Assembly (NCBI GenBank): GCA_963780815.1
Contig: CAWADG010000009.1
Span: 370,658 to 434,657 of the forward strand
Origin: VRUE01 sp963780815
GTDB taxonomy: Bacteria; Actinomycetota; Thermoleophilia; Solirubrobacterales; 70-9
DNA length: 64,000 nucleotides
Reading direction: 5' to 3'
Shown here piece after piece: positions 17,314 through 25,795 of the stretch. The first letter of the stretch is position 1. Each line of letters begins with the position of its first letter. The translations under genes and the position numbers were made by a program. Under the pieces are notes generated by a model that had not been told where the DNA came from, ran no database searches, and worked only from the letters and a program-made list of their open reading frames with translations.

Positions 17314-18427
17314 TCGTGAGCCGGAGGCCTGCACCGATTGCCTGCATCGGTCCTGGCTCCTTGCCCGCCTCGCCCCCTATATCGAGAAGATCGCGACCGG
17401 GGCCCCGGGGTCGCGCTCGCCGGAACTGCTGCGTCTCTCGAACGAGGATCTCGTCGCCGCGGCGGCCCCGCAGGCCGCCGGCCAGATGCTCGAGGAGGTG
17501 ATGCGAATCCCGGAGCGCCGGCTGCGCGACGACCTCCTCGCCGCCGGGTGTTGGGCGTGCTGCAGGCATGACCGGCTCTACCCGGCCGGGCTCGAGGACG
17601 CCACCGACGCTCCCTGGGCGCTGATCGGGCGCGGCGATTCCGAACTGCTGGCGCGGCTCGAGCCCGAGGCGGCCGTGACGGTCGTCGGCGCTCGCCGCGC
17701 CAGCTCCTACGGCCGCGAGGTGGCGCGCGAGCTCGCCCGCGAGCTCGCCGGGGCCGGCGAGGTCATCGTCAGCGGCCTCGCCTTCGGGATCGACGCCTGC
17801 GCGCATCGCGGGGCGCTCGAAGGTGGCGGCCTGACCGTCGCCGTGCTCGGCTGCGGGGCAGACGTCCCCTACCCCGCCGCCCACCGCTCGCTCTGGCGGC
17901 GGATCTCCGAGCTCGGGCTGGTCATCTCCGAGTTGCCGCCCGCTACCGGGGCCTGGCGCTGGAGCTTCCCGGCCCGAAACCGGATCATGGCGGCGCTGGC
18001 GGGAATGACGGTCGTCGTCGAGGCGGCGGAGCGGTCGGGTTCGCTGATCACCGCCGACCTCGCCGCGGACCTCGGCCGCGACCTCGGCGCGGTGCCGGGA
18101 CCGGTCGGCTCGCGGCTCTCGGCCGGGCCCAACCACCTCCTCGCCGGCGGCGCCTGCGTCGTCCGCGACGCCCAGGACGTCCTCGACGCGATGCTCGGGC
18201 CGGGGGCCCGGCCTCTGGACCGTTTCGGCCCGCCGCTCGAGCCGGCGCTGGCCGAGGTGCTGGGAGCCGTGGAGCGAGGGAAGGAGACCTGCGATGCGGT
18301 CGCGGCCGCCCTCGACCTCAGCGGCGCCGAGATCTCCGCGGCCCTCGCCACGCTCGAGTCACGCGGCTATGTCACCTGCTCGCTCGTCGGCGTCTACCTG
18401 CGGACCACGCTGAGGGCGCCTGAATAG
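17306..18427 (+). CDS. dprA: DNA processing protein DprA
   Basis: A 373-residue protein that loads RecA on incoming single-stranded DNA in transformation. The Rossmann-like core has VVGARRASSYGREVARELA, VIVSGLAFGIDACAHRGAL, VAVLGCGADVPYPAAHRSL and FPARNRIMAALAGMTVVVEA, the family signatures. A C-terminal winged-helix-like domain follows (CDAVAAALDLSGAEISAAL). The start GTG 17306 has GGAGG upstream and overlaps the comM stop by 8 bases, so the two are an operon. Together they suggest competence-type DNA handling, though no uptake genes are in this window. Confidence 0.92.
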   Translation: MSDREPEACTDCLHRSWLLARLAPYIEKIATGAPGSRSPELLRLSNEDLVAAAAPQAAGQMLEEVMRIPERRLRDDLLAAGCWACCRHDRLYPAGLEDATDAPWALIGRGDSELLARLEPEAAVTVVGARRASSYGREVARELARELAGAGEVIVSGLAFGIDACAHRGALEGGGLTVAVLGCGADVPYPAAHRSLWRRISELGLVISELPPATGAWRWSFPARNRIMAALAGMTVVVEAAERSGSLITADLAADLGRDLGAVPGPVGSRLSAGPNHLLAGGACVVRDAQDVLDAMLGPGARPLDRFGPPLEPALAEVLGAVERGKETCDAVAAALDLSGAEISAALATLESRGYVTCSLVGVYLRTTLRAPE

Positions 18428-18437
18428 GCTCCGGCGG

Positions 18438-19262
18438 GTGGACAAGCCGATTCCCACGGTCCTCTCGATCGCCGGCTCGGACTCGGGCGGCGGCGCCGGG
18501 ATCCAGGCCGACCTCAAGGCCTTCGCCCGCTGCGGCGTGCACGGGATGACCGCGATCACGGCGATCACCGCCCAGAGCACGATCGGGGTCGACGCCGTCG
18601 AGGCGGTCTCCCCGGGGCTGATCATCGCCCAGGTGAGATCGGTCGCCGAGGACATCGGCGTCGACGCGGTCAAGATCGGGATGCTGGGGACGGCCGAGAC
18701 GGTTCACGCGGTCGTCGAGGCTCTGGGCCTGATCGGCGGGGCGCCGGTCGTGGTCGACCCGGTGATGGTCTCCGAGAGCGGCGCGGTCCTGCTCGACGAT
18801 GACGCCCGCCAGGCGCTGATCGGCGAGCTGCTGCCGCGGGCGAGCGTCGTGACCCCCAATCTCCCCGAGGCGCGGGCGCTGAGCGGCGCGGGCGAGGCGA
18901 CGGCTCAGGAGGACCTGGCGCGGGCGGTGCTGGCGCTGGGGCCCGAGGCGGTGGTCGTCACCGGCGGCCACAGCGATCTGGTCACCGACGTCTTCTTCGA
19001 CGGCCGTGCGATGGTCACGATCGAGGGCGAGCGCCATCCCGACGGGGCCTCACACGGCTCGGGCTGCACCCACTCCTCGGCGCTCGCGTCAGGCCTTGCC
19101 CTCGGCGAGACGCCGCTCGAGGCGGCAAGGCGCGCCCGCGAGGTCGCTTCCTCAGCGGTCGCCGCGGGACTGCGGGGTATCGGGCAGGGCCCGGGACCGG
19201 TCGACGTCTTCGACCTGACGCGCCCAGGCTCCGCCAGGCATCTTCCTCGGTCCCCCGGATAG
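18438..19262 (+). CDS. thiD: Hydroxymethylpyrimidine/phosphomethylpyrimidine kinase
   Basis: A 274-residue ribokinase-fold enzyme phosphorylating HMP and HMP-P in thiamine synthesis. Motifs are SIAGSDSGGGAGIQADLKA at the N-terminus, TAITAITAQSTIGV, VVDPVMVSESGAVLL and the anion-hole/catalytic motif DGASHGSGCTHSSALASGLA (GxGC). GTG 18438 lies 10 bases after dprA. No TPP-riboswitch-like leader is possible in that short gap, and no other thiamine gene is nearby. Confidence 0.92.
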   Translation: MDKPIPTVLSIAGSDSGGGAGIQADLKAFARCGVHGMTAITAITAQSTIGVDAVEAVSPGLIIAQVRSVAEDIGVDAVKIGMLGTAETVHAVVEALGLIGGAPVVVDPVMVSESGAVLLDDDARQALIGELLPRASVVTPNLPEARALSGAGEATAQEDLARAVLALGPEAVVVTGGHSDLVTDVFFDGRAMVTIEGERHPDGASHGSGCTHSSALASGLALGETPLEAARRAREVASSAVAAGLRGIGQGPGPVDVFDLTRPGSARHLPRSPG

Positions 19263-19328
19263 GCGCCTATACCGGTCTCCCTGCGTCCTTGCCTGGCGGC
19301 GCCTGAACCTCGTCAGTAGATTTGCCCC

Positions 19329-21023
19329 ATGAGCTCCAACGGCAACACCGCAACCAGCCTGCCCCGCCCTCGTTCGAGCGTCGTCTTCGACGGGCCCGAT
19401 CGCGCTCACTCGCGCGCCTACATGAAGGGAATCGGGTTCGACGACGACGCTCTCAGCCGGCCTACGATCGGCATCGCCAACACCTGGACCGAGGCGATGC
19501 CCTGCAACTTCCACCTGCGGGGCCTCGCCGAGCACGTAAAAGAGGGAGTCAGGGCGGCGGGCGGGACGCCGATGGAGTTCAACACCGTCGCCGTCTCCGA
19601 CGGGGTGACGATGGGGACCCAGGGGATGAAGGCCTCGCTCGTCAGCCGCGAGGTGATCGCCGACTCGATCGAGCTGATGGTGCGTGGCTACCAGTTCGAC
19701 GCGATCGTTGCCCTCTGTGCCTGTGACAAGACGATCCCCGGCTGCGCGATGGCGCTCGCCCGGCTCGACATCCCCTCGGTCGTCCTCTACGGCGGCTCGA
19801 TCGCCCCCGGCCACTGGCACGGCCGCGACGTCACGATTCTCGACATATTCGAGGCGATCGGCGCCCACAACAGCGGCGACCTGACCGACGAGGAACTGAA
19901 CGAGCTCGAGGGTGTCGCCAGCCCCGGCGCCGGGGCCTGCGGCGGTCAGTTCACCGCCAACACGATGGCCTGTGCCTTCGAGGCGCTCGGCGTCAGCGCC
20001 GGCGGCTCGGCGATGGTGCCGGCCGAAGACGAGGAGAAGGGGTCGGTCGCCGAGCGGATCGGCGAGCTGGTGATGAAGGTGCTGGTCGACGACATCCGCC
20101 CGAGCAAGATCATCACCCGCGACTCGCTCGAGAACGCGATCGCCTGCGTCTGCGCATCGGGCGGCTCGACCAACGGCGTCCTGCACCTGATCGCCCTTGC
20201 CCACGAGCTCGACATCGAGCTCTCGATCGACGACTTCGAGCGGATCTCGCGCGCAACCCCGCTGCTCGCCGACCTCAAGCCGGGCGGCCGGTTCGTCGCC
20301 ACCGACCTCTACGCGGCCGGGGGCGTCCCGGTCCTGCTCAGCCGGCTCGCCGAGGCCGGCGCGCTCCACACCGACGCCCTGACCGTGACCGGGCAGACGA
20401 TCGGCGAGGTCGCCGATGCGGCGACCGAGGCGCCCGGCCAGGAGGTCGTCCGCCGGCTCGACAATCCGCTGAAGAAGGAGGGCGGCCTGGCGATCCTCAA
20501 GGGGAACCTCGCCCCCGAAGGGGCGGTGGTCAAGCTCGCCGGGACCGAGCGCACCCGGCAGATCGGCTCGGCCCGGGTCTTCGAGTCCGAGGAGGAATGC
20601 TTCCGAGCGGTCAAGGAGCAGAGGATCAACCCCGGCGACATCGTCGTCATCCGCAACGAGGGCCCGGCCGGGGGGCCGGGGATGCGCGAGATGCTCCAGG
20701 TTACGGCGGCGATCGTCGGCGAGGGCCTCGGCGAGAGCGTCGCGATGGTCACCGACGGCCGCTTCTCGGGCGCGACCCGAGGCCTGATGATCGGCCACGT
20801 CGCCCCCGAGGCTGCCAAGGGCGGCCCGATCGCCGCGATCGAGGAGGGCGACACGATCACCGTCGACATCGACGCCCGTAGGCTCGAGATCGACCTCGAC
20901 GAGGAGACGATCGCGTCCCGGGCCGCCGCCTACGAGTCGCCGCCGTCGCCGTTCGGGACCGGGGTGATGTCGAAGTACGCGGCGACCGTCAGTTCGGCCT
21001 CAGCCGGCGCGATCACCCTCTGA
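19329..21023 (+). CDS. ilvD: Dihydroxy-acid dehydratase
   Basis: A 564-residue enzyme that dehydrates 2,3-dihydroxy-3-methyl acids to 2-keto acids in valine, leucine and isoleucine synthesis. Iron-sulfur ligand cysteines appear in EAMPCNFHLRG (near 59), CACDKTIPGCAMAL (near 130) and PGAGACGGQFTANTM (near 204), and the active-site serine motif in TDGRFSGATRGLMIGHV. Length and motifs match the family throughout. It is monocistronic here, 66 bases after thiD, with a low-complexity C-terminus. Confidence 0.95.
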   Translation: MSSNGNTATSLPRPRSSVVFDGPDRAHSRAYMKGIGFDDDALSRPTIGIANTWTEAMPCNFHLRGLAEHVKEGVRAAGGTPMEFNTVAVSDGVTMGTQGMKASLVSREVIADSIELMVRGYQFDAIVALCACDKTIPGCAMALARLDIPSVVLYGGSIAPGHWHGRDVTILDIFEAIGAHNSGDLTDEELNELEGVASPGAGACGGQFTANTMACAFEALGVSAGGSAMVPAEDEEKGSVAERIGELVMKVLVDDIRPSKIITRDSLENAIACVCASGGSTNGVLHLIALAHELDIELSIDDFERISRATPLLADLKPGGRFVATDLYAAGGVPVLLSRLAEAGALHTDALTVTGQTIGEVADAATEAPGQEVVRRLDNPLKKEGGLAILKGNLAPEGAVVKLAGTERTRQIGSARVFESEEECFRAVKEQRINPGDIVVIRNEGPAGGPGMREMLQVTAAIVGEGLGESVAMVTDGRFSGATRGLMIGHVAPEAAKGGPIAAIEEGDTITVDIDARRLEIDLDEETIASRAAAYESPPSPFGTGVMSKYAATVSSASAGAITL

Positions 21024-21055
21024 CCCGCCTCCGGGCCGGGATCTGTTACCGCGCG

Positions 21056-21343
21056 CTACGCGACCGAGCGCTGTGCCTTGATCTCGCAGAGGTCGACGGA
21101 AGCCCGTGAGCCAGGCGTCGCCGACGCATCCATCTGCTCGAAGACCGCGCTGGCGTCGCGCATCTTGTCCTCCGTCTCGAAATATCCGACGAAGAGGGCC
21201 GTCCCCTGCGATTCGTCGAACAGCAGCTCAAATCCGGTTGCGTCGACGCCGGGGGGCGGTCCATCGTCTTTTTCGACCTGGGAAACGATTTCCGAGATTC
21301 GCTCGGCGGTCACGTCGGTGAATCTCACGACACGTGCGTGCAT
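21056..21343 (-). CDS. Small hypothetical protein, possibly ABM-like ferredoxin fold
   Basis: A 95-residue protein with a strong Shine-Dalgarno (AGGAGGAG) before ATG 21343. It begins MHARVVRFTDVTAERISEIV and has a central FELLFDESQGTALFVGYFET strand pair. The pattern of alternating strands and two helices resembles dimeric alpha-beta-barrel (antibiotic-monooxygenase-like) proteins, but no catalytic residues are recognisable and I do not assign a function. It stands alone, convergent with ilvD. Confidence 0.7.
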   Translation of the reverse strand: MHARVVRFTDVTAERISEIVSQVEKDDGPPPGVDATGFELLFDESQGTALFVGYFETEDKMRDASAVFEQMDASATPGSRASVDLCEIKAQRSVA

Positions 21344-21440
21344 GGGCTCCTCCTTGGGTCGGACTGGTTGCGGCAACCCTACGCCCGCTCGTCGCCCAGG
21401 GTCGGGTGACACGCAGGCCGCTCTCGAAACCCCCTACGCG

Positions 21441-21479
21441 TAGCCCATCCGTTCCAGGACCGGTATCTCCCGGATCTGG
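21441..21479. repeat. Putative attachment-site repeat, outer copy
   Basis: Matches 23872-23910 at 38 of 39 bases (T for G at position 24). Read on the minus strand it still encodes the end of the cyclo-ligase-like protein (..VLERMGYA and a TAG stop), although no gene continues upstream of it. Best read as the chromosomal 3' end displaced by integration. Confidence 0.75.
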
Positions 21480-21543
21480 CACACAGGCACGGATGGGGCT
21501 GCCCAGGCACGAATTCATCCGACTGGACCCGGTTACGTCCGGT

Positions 21544-21564
21544 CCCACTGGCGCACCAGTGGCG
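21544..21564. repeat. Palindromic motif near left end of the element
   Basis: CCACTGG-CGCA-CCAGTGG is a perfect 7-bp inverted repeat. A degenerate copy lies at 23801-23821 near the other end, 19 of 21 bases alike. Possible recombination accessory site; function not shown. Confidence 0.5.
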
Positions 21565-21578
21565 CCCGGGGAGGTTTG

Positions 21579-21880
21579 TCAGGCGTCCAATAGGAGCCAG
21601 GCTGCAAGGGCCTGGTTGACCTCGGGTAGGCGCCACCATTCCGGCGGGGGCGTTCCTTCCTTGAACCCGAGCGGCTGCCAGGGCCAAGCCCCGATGGCGG
21701 CCCAAAGCCGACGCCCCTTGGCGATGTCATCGCGCAAGGTCGCGCCGCACTTAAGGGCTCGACGCCAGCGATGTAGCCGTAGTGCTCGGCGATGTCGTCA
21801 TAGCTGTTTTGACCGAGGTCGCGATGCGCCGCGACGCTGAGCCGGGCGAGCTGGATCTGGGCATGGCGTGATGGAGCCAC
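21579..21880 (-). pseudogene. Frameshifted small gene of unknown function
   Basis: Two overlapping minus-strand frames together read as one plausible ~100-residue protein. The first part is AAHRDLGQNSYDDIAEHYGY. After a frame change near 21752 it continues CGATLRDDIAKGRRLWAAIG and EGTPPPEWWRLPEVNQALA, to a TGA at 21579-21581. The second half has natural amino-acid composition and several tryptophans, unlike shadow frames. No family recognised. It lies inside the decayed element. Confidence 0.4.
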
Positions 21881-22062
21881 TCACGCCGCGGCCCGCGGCC
21901 GGAAGCGCAAACCCAAAGAATAGGCCCTTGCCCCCGGTCCCCGGTCCCGAACAAGTGGCGGCGCCTTGGGGGCGGGTGGCTGTACCGTGGAGAGACAAAA
22001 AGCGGGCCGCCGCAGTGCGCAAACACTCACGACGGCCCTTGACACAGGAGGTGGAAGCTCCC

Positions 22063-22485
22063 ATGTCCACGCAGGAATCTAACGACACCAGTCACGAGCG
22101 GGACCAGGCGCTGCTCTGGCTGAACGGCCACCTTGGCGAGACAGTCAATGCAACCGTGGACGTAGCTATCGAGGGCGTGACGGTGACGCTGCTGGGGGTG
22201 GAAGGCAAGCTGAGCCACTGGCGGCAGGGCGAACAGGCAGATCAGGTTGCCGCCCTCGACCCCAGCGGCCTGCGCGAGGACATCATCGGCTCGTATCAGG
22301 TCGGTGGCGCCGCTCTCGACCTGAGCCTGCTTCCCGATGCCACCGCCACTCGCGCTTGGACCGTCAGAACGCTTGCGGAGGAGTTGGCTGGCGCCCAGCC
22401 CGTCCAGGACCAGGGCGTCGTAGTGGAATTCGCCGATGGGATCACGTTGACGATCACCCGCGTCCTCGAGGAGGAGATGAGCTGA
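22063..22485 (+). CDS. Hypothetical protein upstream of the integrase relic
   Basis: A 140-residue acidic protein, start ATG 22063 behind AGGAGG at 22046-22051. It has beta-strand-rich stretches (VNATVDVAIEGVTVTLLGVE, GVVVEFADGITLTITRVLEE) and no membrane segment. Its TGA overlaps the ATG of the integrase relic (TGATG), so the two were an operon. No domain recognised; likely part of the integrated element. Confidence 0.65.
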   Translation: MSTQESNDTSHERDQALLWLNGHLGETVNATVDVAIEGVTVTLLGVEGKLSHWRQGEQADQVAALDPSGLREDIIGSYQVGGAALDLSLLPDATATRAWTVRTLAEELAGAQPVQDQGVVVEFADGITLTITRVLEEEMS

Positions 22486-22950
22486 TGGCCGACGGCGTCC
22501 GAAAGTGGCACTCGAAGGGTTGCGGCGCTCGCGAGGGCGGGCGCTGCTCCTGCAACGCCGGCTATGAGGCGTGGGTGTTCTCCCGCCGCGACGGCAAGAA
22601 GATCCGCAAGACGTTCTCCCGCGGCCTTCGATGCGAAGGCCCTTCAGAAGCGGGCGGGCAAGGCATGGAAGAAGGTGAAGGTCGACCGAATCACCCGCAT
22701 GAGTGCCGTCACACCTTCGCCAGCCTGATGATCGCCGCCGGCGTCAACCAAAAGGCGCTGCAGACCTACATGGGCCACGCCAGCGTGTCGATCACCCCTC
22801 GACCGCTACGGCCACCTGATGCCGGGATCTGAGGCTGAGGCTGCGGGACTGCTCGACGCCTACCTAGCGGCCGGGAGACGGCACGACGAGGAGAGCGGAC
22901 ACCCAAGCAGTTGTCAACTCCTGATGTGCCGACCTTGCAAGACCTCTAGC
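22485..22950 (+). pseudogene. Tyrosine-family phage integrase, internally deleted and frameshifted
   Basis: The N-terminus (KGCGAREGGRCSCNAGYEAW, SRRDGKKIRKTFS) is the cysteine-containing arm-binding start typical of actinophage-type integrases. The central region with the first catalytic arginine is gone. After a frame change, AFDAKALQKRAGKAWKKVKV is visible in one frame, then HECRHTFASLMIAAGVNQKA and MGHASVSIT. Another frame change near 22797 leads to LDRYGHLMPGSEAEAAGLLD, which contains the nucleophilic tyrosine. At least two frameshifts and a deletion make it inactive. Confidence 0.8.
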
Positions 22951-23728
22951 CACTGGCCGTCTCCACCGTGCCCCGAACCTCACAGAACGTCCCGCCATCG
23001 TAGGCATGGAGATTGATTGTCATCACGACGGCTGGCAGCGAGTAGATGAACTGACCCTCAATTCGTTTAGGCCCGGTATTGACGAACGAGAACGATTGTT
23101 CACCGCTCCCATTGATATTCGCCCCGTTTGCGCGAGCGGCTTCCGCGTCGCCATAGAACCAGTTGAGCGTCGCCGCCGTGGAACCGAGGTTTTGGAAGTG
23201 CATCGCCACCAGCGCACCGTCATGGCAGACGGTCAACAGCTGCAATTGGTTACCGAGGTCCTCGGCAATGTTTTGTCCAGCCACCGGGGTCATCCTGATC
23301 ACTTTGACCGGCGTCGTGCAGGTGACTTCCCCTTCTTCCCCGACTATCGCCATTGATTCAGGCGGAGGACAGGTCTGTTTGATCTTGCGCTGATACGCCG
23401 CTGGGGCGAGTCCCCCGAGTTTGTCGGCATTGCTCGCTTTCGTAGCTTCGTTTGCTTTTGTAGCTTCGTTTGCTTTCGTAGCCTGGTTCGCTTTCGTCGC
23501 TTCGTTTGCTTTCGCAGCTTTCGTCGCCGTGTCCGCGCTGCCTGCGTGGGCGACAGACGCTCCGCCGATATTGCTGTTGAAGACCTTCGTCGCGATCTTC
23601 TTCACCTGCTTCTTCTGCTTACCAGTGAGGCCACCCGCGGCGATCGCCGTTCCGCCGAGCGCCGCGATCAAGGCGACTATTGCGACTACCGTCGCTGGGG
23701 AGCGACGGGGGTTCAGCTTCTCCAGCAT
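22946..23728 (-). CDS. Secreted or membrane-anchored repeat protein
   Basis: A 260-residue protein starting at ATG 23728 with GGAGGAG upstream. An N-terminal hydrophobic segment (VVAIVALIAALGGTAIAAGG) is followed by a lysine-rich stretch, then five hexapeptide repeats of the type ANEATK, then SNADKLGGLAPAAYQRKI. The C-terminal ~140 residues are a beta-rich globular domain with four cysteines. It shares the signal segment and the NADxLGG..YQxRI motif with the protein at 57248-57862, so it belongs to the same family. It lies inside the decayed element, probably as cargo. Function unknown; an extracellular location is inferred. Confidence 0.75.
   Translation of the reverse strand: MLEKLNPRRSPATVVAIVALIAALGGTAIAAGGLTGKQKKQVKKIATKVFNSNIGGASVAHAGSADTATKAAKANEATKANQATKANEATKANEATKASNADKLGGLAPAAYQRKIKQTCPPPESMAIVGEEGEVTCTTPVKVIRMTPVAGQNIAEDLGNQLQLLTVCHDGALVAMHFQNLGSTAATLNWFYGDAEAARANGANINGSGEQSFSFVNTGPKRIEGQFIYSLPAVVMTINLHAYDGGTFCEVRGTVETASG
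23436..23525. repeat. Five tandem 18-bp coding repeats
   Basis: Units start at 23436, 23454, 23472, 23490 and 23508 (GCTTTCGTAGCTTCGTTT and variants). On the minus strand they encode the ANEATK hexapeptides of the secreted repeat protein. The last unit is degenerate. Confidence 0.85.
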
Positions 23729-23800
23729 GGTCACTCCTCCGAGTCTCAGGGGTCTGGGCAACCGTATAGGGCCAGTCAAGGGAGAGGTCTGACAGGCGCA

Positions 23801-23821
23801 CCCACCGGCGCATCAGTGGCG
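23801..23821. repeat. Palindromic motif near right end of the element
   Basis: CCCACCGGCGCATCAGTGGCG, a 19-of-21 match to the perfect palindrome at 21544-21564. The two lie just inside the direct repeats at either end of the element. Confidence 0.45.
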
Positions 23822-23864
23822 AACGGCGCAGGCCGATAGCCCTCAAACCGCTCTAACAAGCCAC

Positions 23865-24581
23865 CTAGGCATAGCCCATCCGTTCCAGGACCGGGATCTC
23901 CCGGATCTGGGGCGGCTGGAGATGGTCCCAGAGGATCCCGCGCGGGCGGTCGTACTGGCTGTCGACCTCGATCACGGCCCGCGGGGTGGCGATCATGTCG
24001 ACCGGCAGGTCGTGCGCGGTCATCATCAGATGCCGGCGGACGATCTGCATCGGGTGGACCGTGGTGGCGACGATCGTGTGGGCGTCGATCTTGCCGGCGT
24101 CGATCAGGATCCCGTACTCGAGGTCGGAGTAACCGCCGCCTTTCCCGACCCGGGCGCCGCTCAGGTTCACCCCGACCGAGCCGCAGAGGACGAAGTCGAC
24201 CTCCGGCAGGTCGTCGAGGGCGACGACGCGCCCGTGCTTGAGGGCGCCCTTTATCGTCGCCGCCTCCTTCAGCGCGTCCTTCGAGAGCCGTTTCGGTTCG
24301 AGGACGCGGAACGGGTGCGGGTCGCGCAGCCTCGGCACGGCCATGATCACCGTCTTGCCTTCCTCCAGAGCCCGCCTGCGGGCGTGGGTCTGGGGGGAGT
24401 CGGGATTGGCCTTGATCGCATGGGCGCGCTTCCAGAGCCTGTGCCCGGCGAGCTTCTCGGCCGCCATCCTCGCTCCGGCGAAGTTCGGGATCCGGCCCTC
24501 GGCGCCGGGGAACCGGGACACGCCCTCGCGTTCCATCGCCTGCCAGATCTCCTTGCGGACCGAGTCCTTCGAGGGGGCCAC
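23865..24581 (-). CDS. 5-formyltetrahydrofolate cyclo-ligase family protein
   Basis: About 238 residues. The fold is that of the 5-FTHF cyclo-ligase family, which converts 5-formyl-THF to 5,10-methenyl-THF with ATP. It has the N-terminal KDSVRKEIWQAMEREGVSRF, a central KRAHAIKANPDSPQTHARRR, and the glycine-rich loop VNLSGARVGKGGGYSDLEYG. Length and the extra N-terminal region match the larger MTHFS-like subgroup (COG0212-type) rather than the small canonical enzyme, so folate activity is uncertain. The start is taken as GTG 24581; an upstream GTG at 24620 is possible. Its last 39 bp are one of the direct repeats bounding the integrative element. Confidence 0.8.
   Translation of the reverse strand: MAPSKDSVRKEIWQAMEREGVSRFPGAEGRIPNFAGARMAAEKLAGHRLWKRAHAIKANPDSPQTHARRRALEEGKTVIMAVPRLRDPHPFRVLEPKRLSKDALKEAATIKGALKHGRVVALDDLPEVDFVLCGSVGVNLSGARVGKGGGYSDLEYGILIDAGKIDAHTIVATTVHPMQIVRRHLMMTAHDLPVDMIATPRAVIEVDSQYDRPRGILWDHLQPPQIREIPVLERMGYA
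23872..23910. repeat. Putative attachment-site repeat, gene-attached copy
   Basis: The inner partner of 21441-21479, forming the final codons of the cyclo-ligase-like gene. It would be the element-derived copy that restored the C-terminus on integration. Confidence 0.75.
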
Positions 24582-24724
24582 CCGGCAAACATATCCGTCG
24601 GGAAACCCGGATCGCCGCACCCGGAATTGCAGGGATGCATCCCAATACGGCCGAAAGTAGGCCTGCCGGGCTGCCTAAACTCCTGTGGTCGGCGATTGGA
24701 TGTCCAAGCCTGGAGTCGAGCAAG

Positions 24725-25759
24725 TTGGGACTTAAGACGAAAATCGGAATCGTCACCGGGGTCTTCGTCCTCGGCCTCTGCGCGATCGCCTATGCCTACG
24801 ATCGCTCGCAGGAGGAGAAGATCGCTGACGGGGTGACGATCGGCGGCGTCGACGTCGGCGGCCTCAACGCCGAAGAAGCCGAAAGGAAGGTCCGCCGCCA
24901 CCTGCTGGCACCGCTCAAGCACTCGCTCAAGGTCGGCTACGAAGGCAAGAGCTGGAAGCTGGAGGGCAGGAAGCTGAAGGTCCACGCCGACCTCGAAGCC
25001 TCGGTCCAGCAGGCCCTCGACGCAAGCCGCGAAGGCGGTCTCCCGGGGCGCGTGATCCGCTACATCACCGGTGGCGAAGTCGACAAGCACGTCTCGGCGG
25101 ACGTGAGTTACTCGCAGCCGGCGGTCAACCGATTCGTACGCCACGTGGCGGGCGAAGTCGACCGGAAGCCCCAGGACGCCGGCGTCGAAGCGAGCGGCGA
25201 AAGCGTCAGCATCGAGCCGGCGGTCTACGGGCGAAAGCTGCGTGACGACCTCCTGACGAACCAGCTCGACGACGCGGTCCTGAACGCCAACGCCGACCAC
25301 ACGATCACTGCCCGGACCCACTCGGAGAAGCCGGACTTGGTCGGCGACGAAGTCGCCGCAAAGTACCCGAGCTACCTGACCCTCGATCGATCGACCTTCA
25401 CCCTGCGGCTCTGGAAGCACCTGAAGCTGGCCAAGACCTACACCGTCGCGGTCGGGATGGAAGGGCTGGAAACGCCCGAAGGCCTCTACGCGATCCAGGA
25501 AAAGGAAGAAGAACCCGTCTGGCACGTGCCGGAATCGGCCTGGGCCGGGAGCCTCGCCGGCGAGGACATTCCGCCCGGCCCCGAAAACCCGATCAAGGCG
25601 CGCTGGCTGGGGATCTTCGAAGGCGCCGGGATCCACGGCACCGAAGAGACCTGGTCGCTCGGCCAGGCCGCCTCGCACGGCTGCGTGCGGATGTCGATCC
25701 CCGACGTGATCGAACTGTATCCCCAGGTCGAAGTCGGGACCCCGATCTACATCGGCTGA
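24725..25759 (+). CDS. L,D-transpeptidase with VanW-type peptidoglycan-binding domain
   Basis: About 344 residues. An N-terminal membrane anchor (IGIVTGVFVLGLCAIAYAY) is followed by a peptidoglycan-binding-4-like region (GVTIGGVDVGGLNAEEAERK, YGRKLRDDLLTNQL). The C-terminal YkuD domain carries GIHGTEETWSLGQAASHGCV and RMS, the HGT..SHGCVRM active site with catalytic cysteine. It forms 3-3 cross-links in peptidoglycan outside the membrane. TTG 24725 is preferred because it puts the anchor at the N-terminus with GGAG upstream; ATG 24635 would add 30 residues. Divergent from the cyclo-ligase-like gene. Confidence 0.87.
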   Translation: MGLKTKIGIVTGVFVLGLCAIAYAYDRSQEEKIADGVTIGGVDVGGLNAEEAERKVRRHLLAPLKHSLKVGYEGKSWKLEGRKLKVHADLEASVQQALDASREGGLPGRVIRYITGGEVDKHVSADVSYSQPAVNRFVRHVAGEVDRKPQDAGVEASGESVSIEPAVYGRKLRDDLLTNQLDDAVLNANADHTITARTHSEKPDLVGDEVAAKYPSYLTLDRSTFTLRLWKHLKLAKTYTVAVGMEGLETPEGLYAIQEKEEEPVWHVPESAWAGSLAGEDIPPGPENPIKARWLGIFEGAGIHGTEETWSLGQAASHGCVRMSIPDVIELYPQVEVGTPIYIG

Positions 25760-25795
25760 CGCAGGCGCGCGCCGCGGCGCGGCGAACCTAGGTGG

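Larger units (their letters stand above)
21441..23910. mobile_element. Small decayed integrative element inserted at the 3' end of a coding gene
   Basis: Bounded by a 39-bp direct repeat (21441-21479 and 23872-23910, one mismatch) that corresponds to the last codons of the minus-strand cyclo-ligase-like gene; the outer copy still reads ..RMGYA-stop. Inside are a broken tyrosine integrase (22485-22950), a small protein coupled to it, a frameshifted small gene and a secreted repeat protein. A palindromic motif (CCCAC[TC]GGCGCA[CT]CAGTGGCG) lies just inside each end. Interpretation: site-specific integration into the gene's 3' end that restored its C-terminus, followed by decay. Confidence 0.65.

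Noticed and set aside
18420..18440. Possible TPP riboswitch before thiD
   Set aside because: Only ten bases separate dprA and thiD; no room for the aptamer.
23436..23525. Tandem 18-bp repeats considered as a CRISPR-like array
   Set aside because: Units are contiguous with no spacers and encode hexapeptides of a secreted protein in frame.
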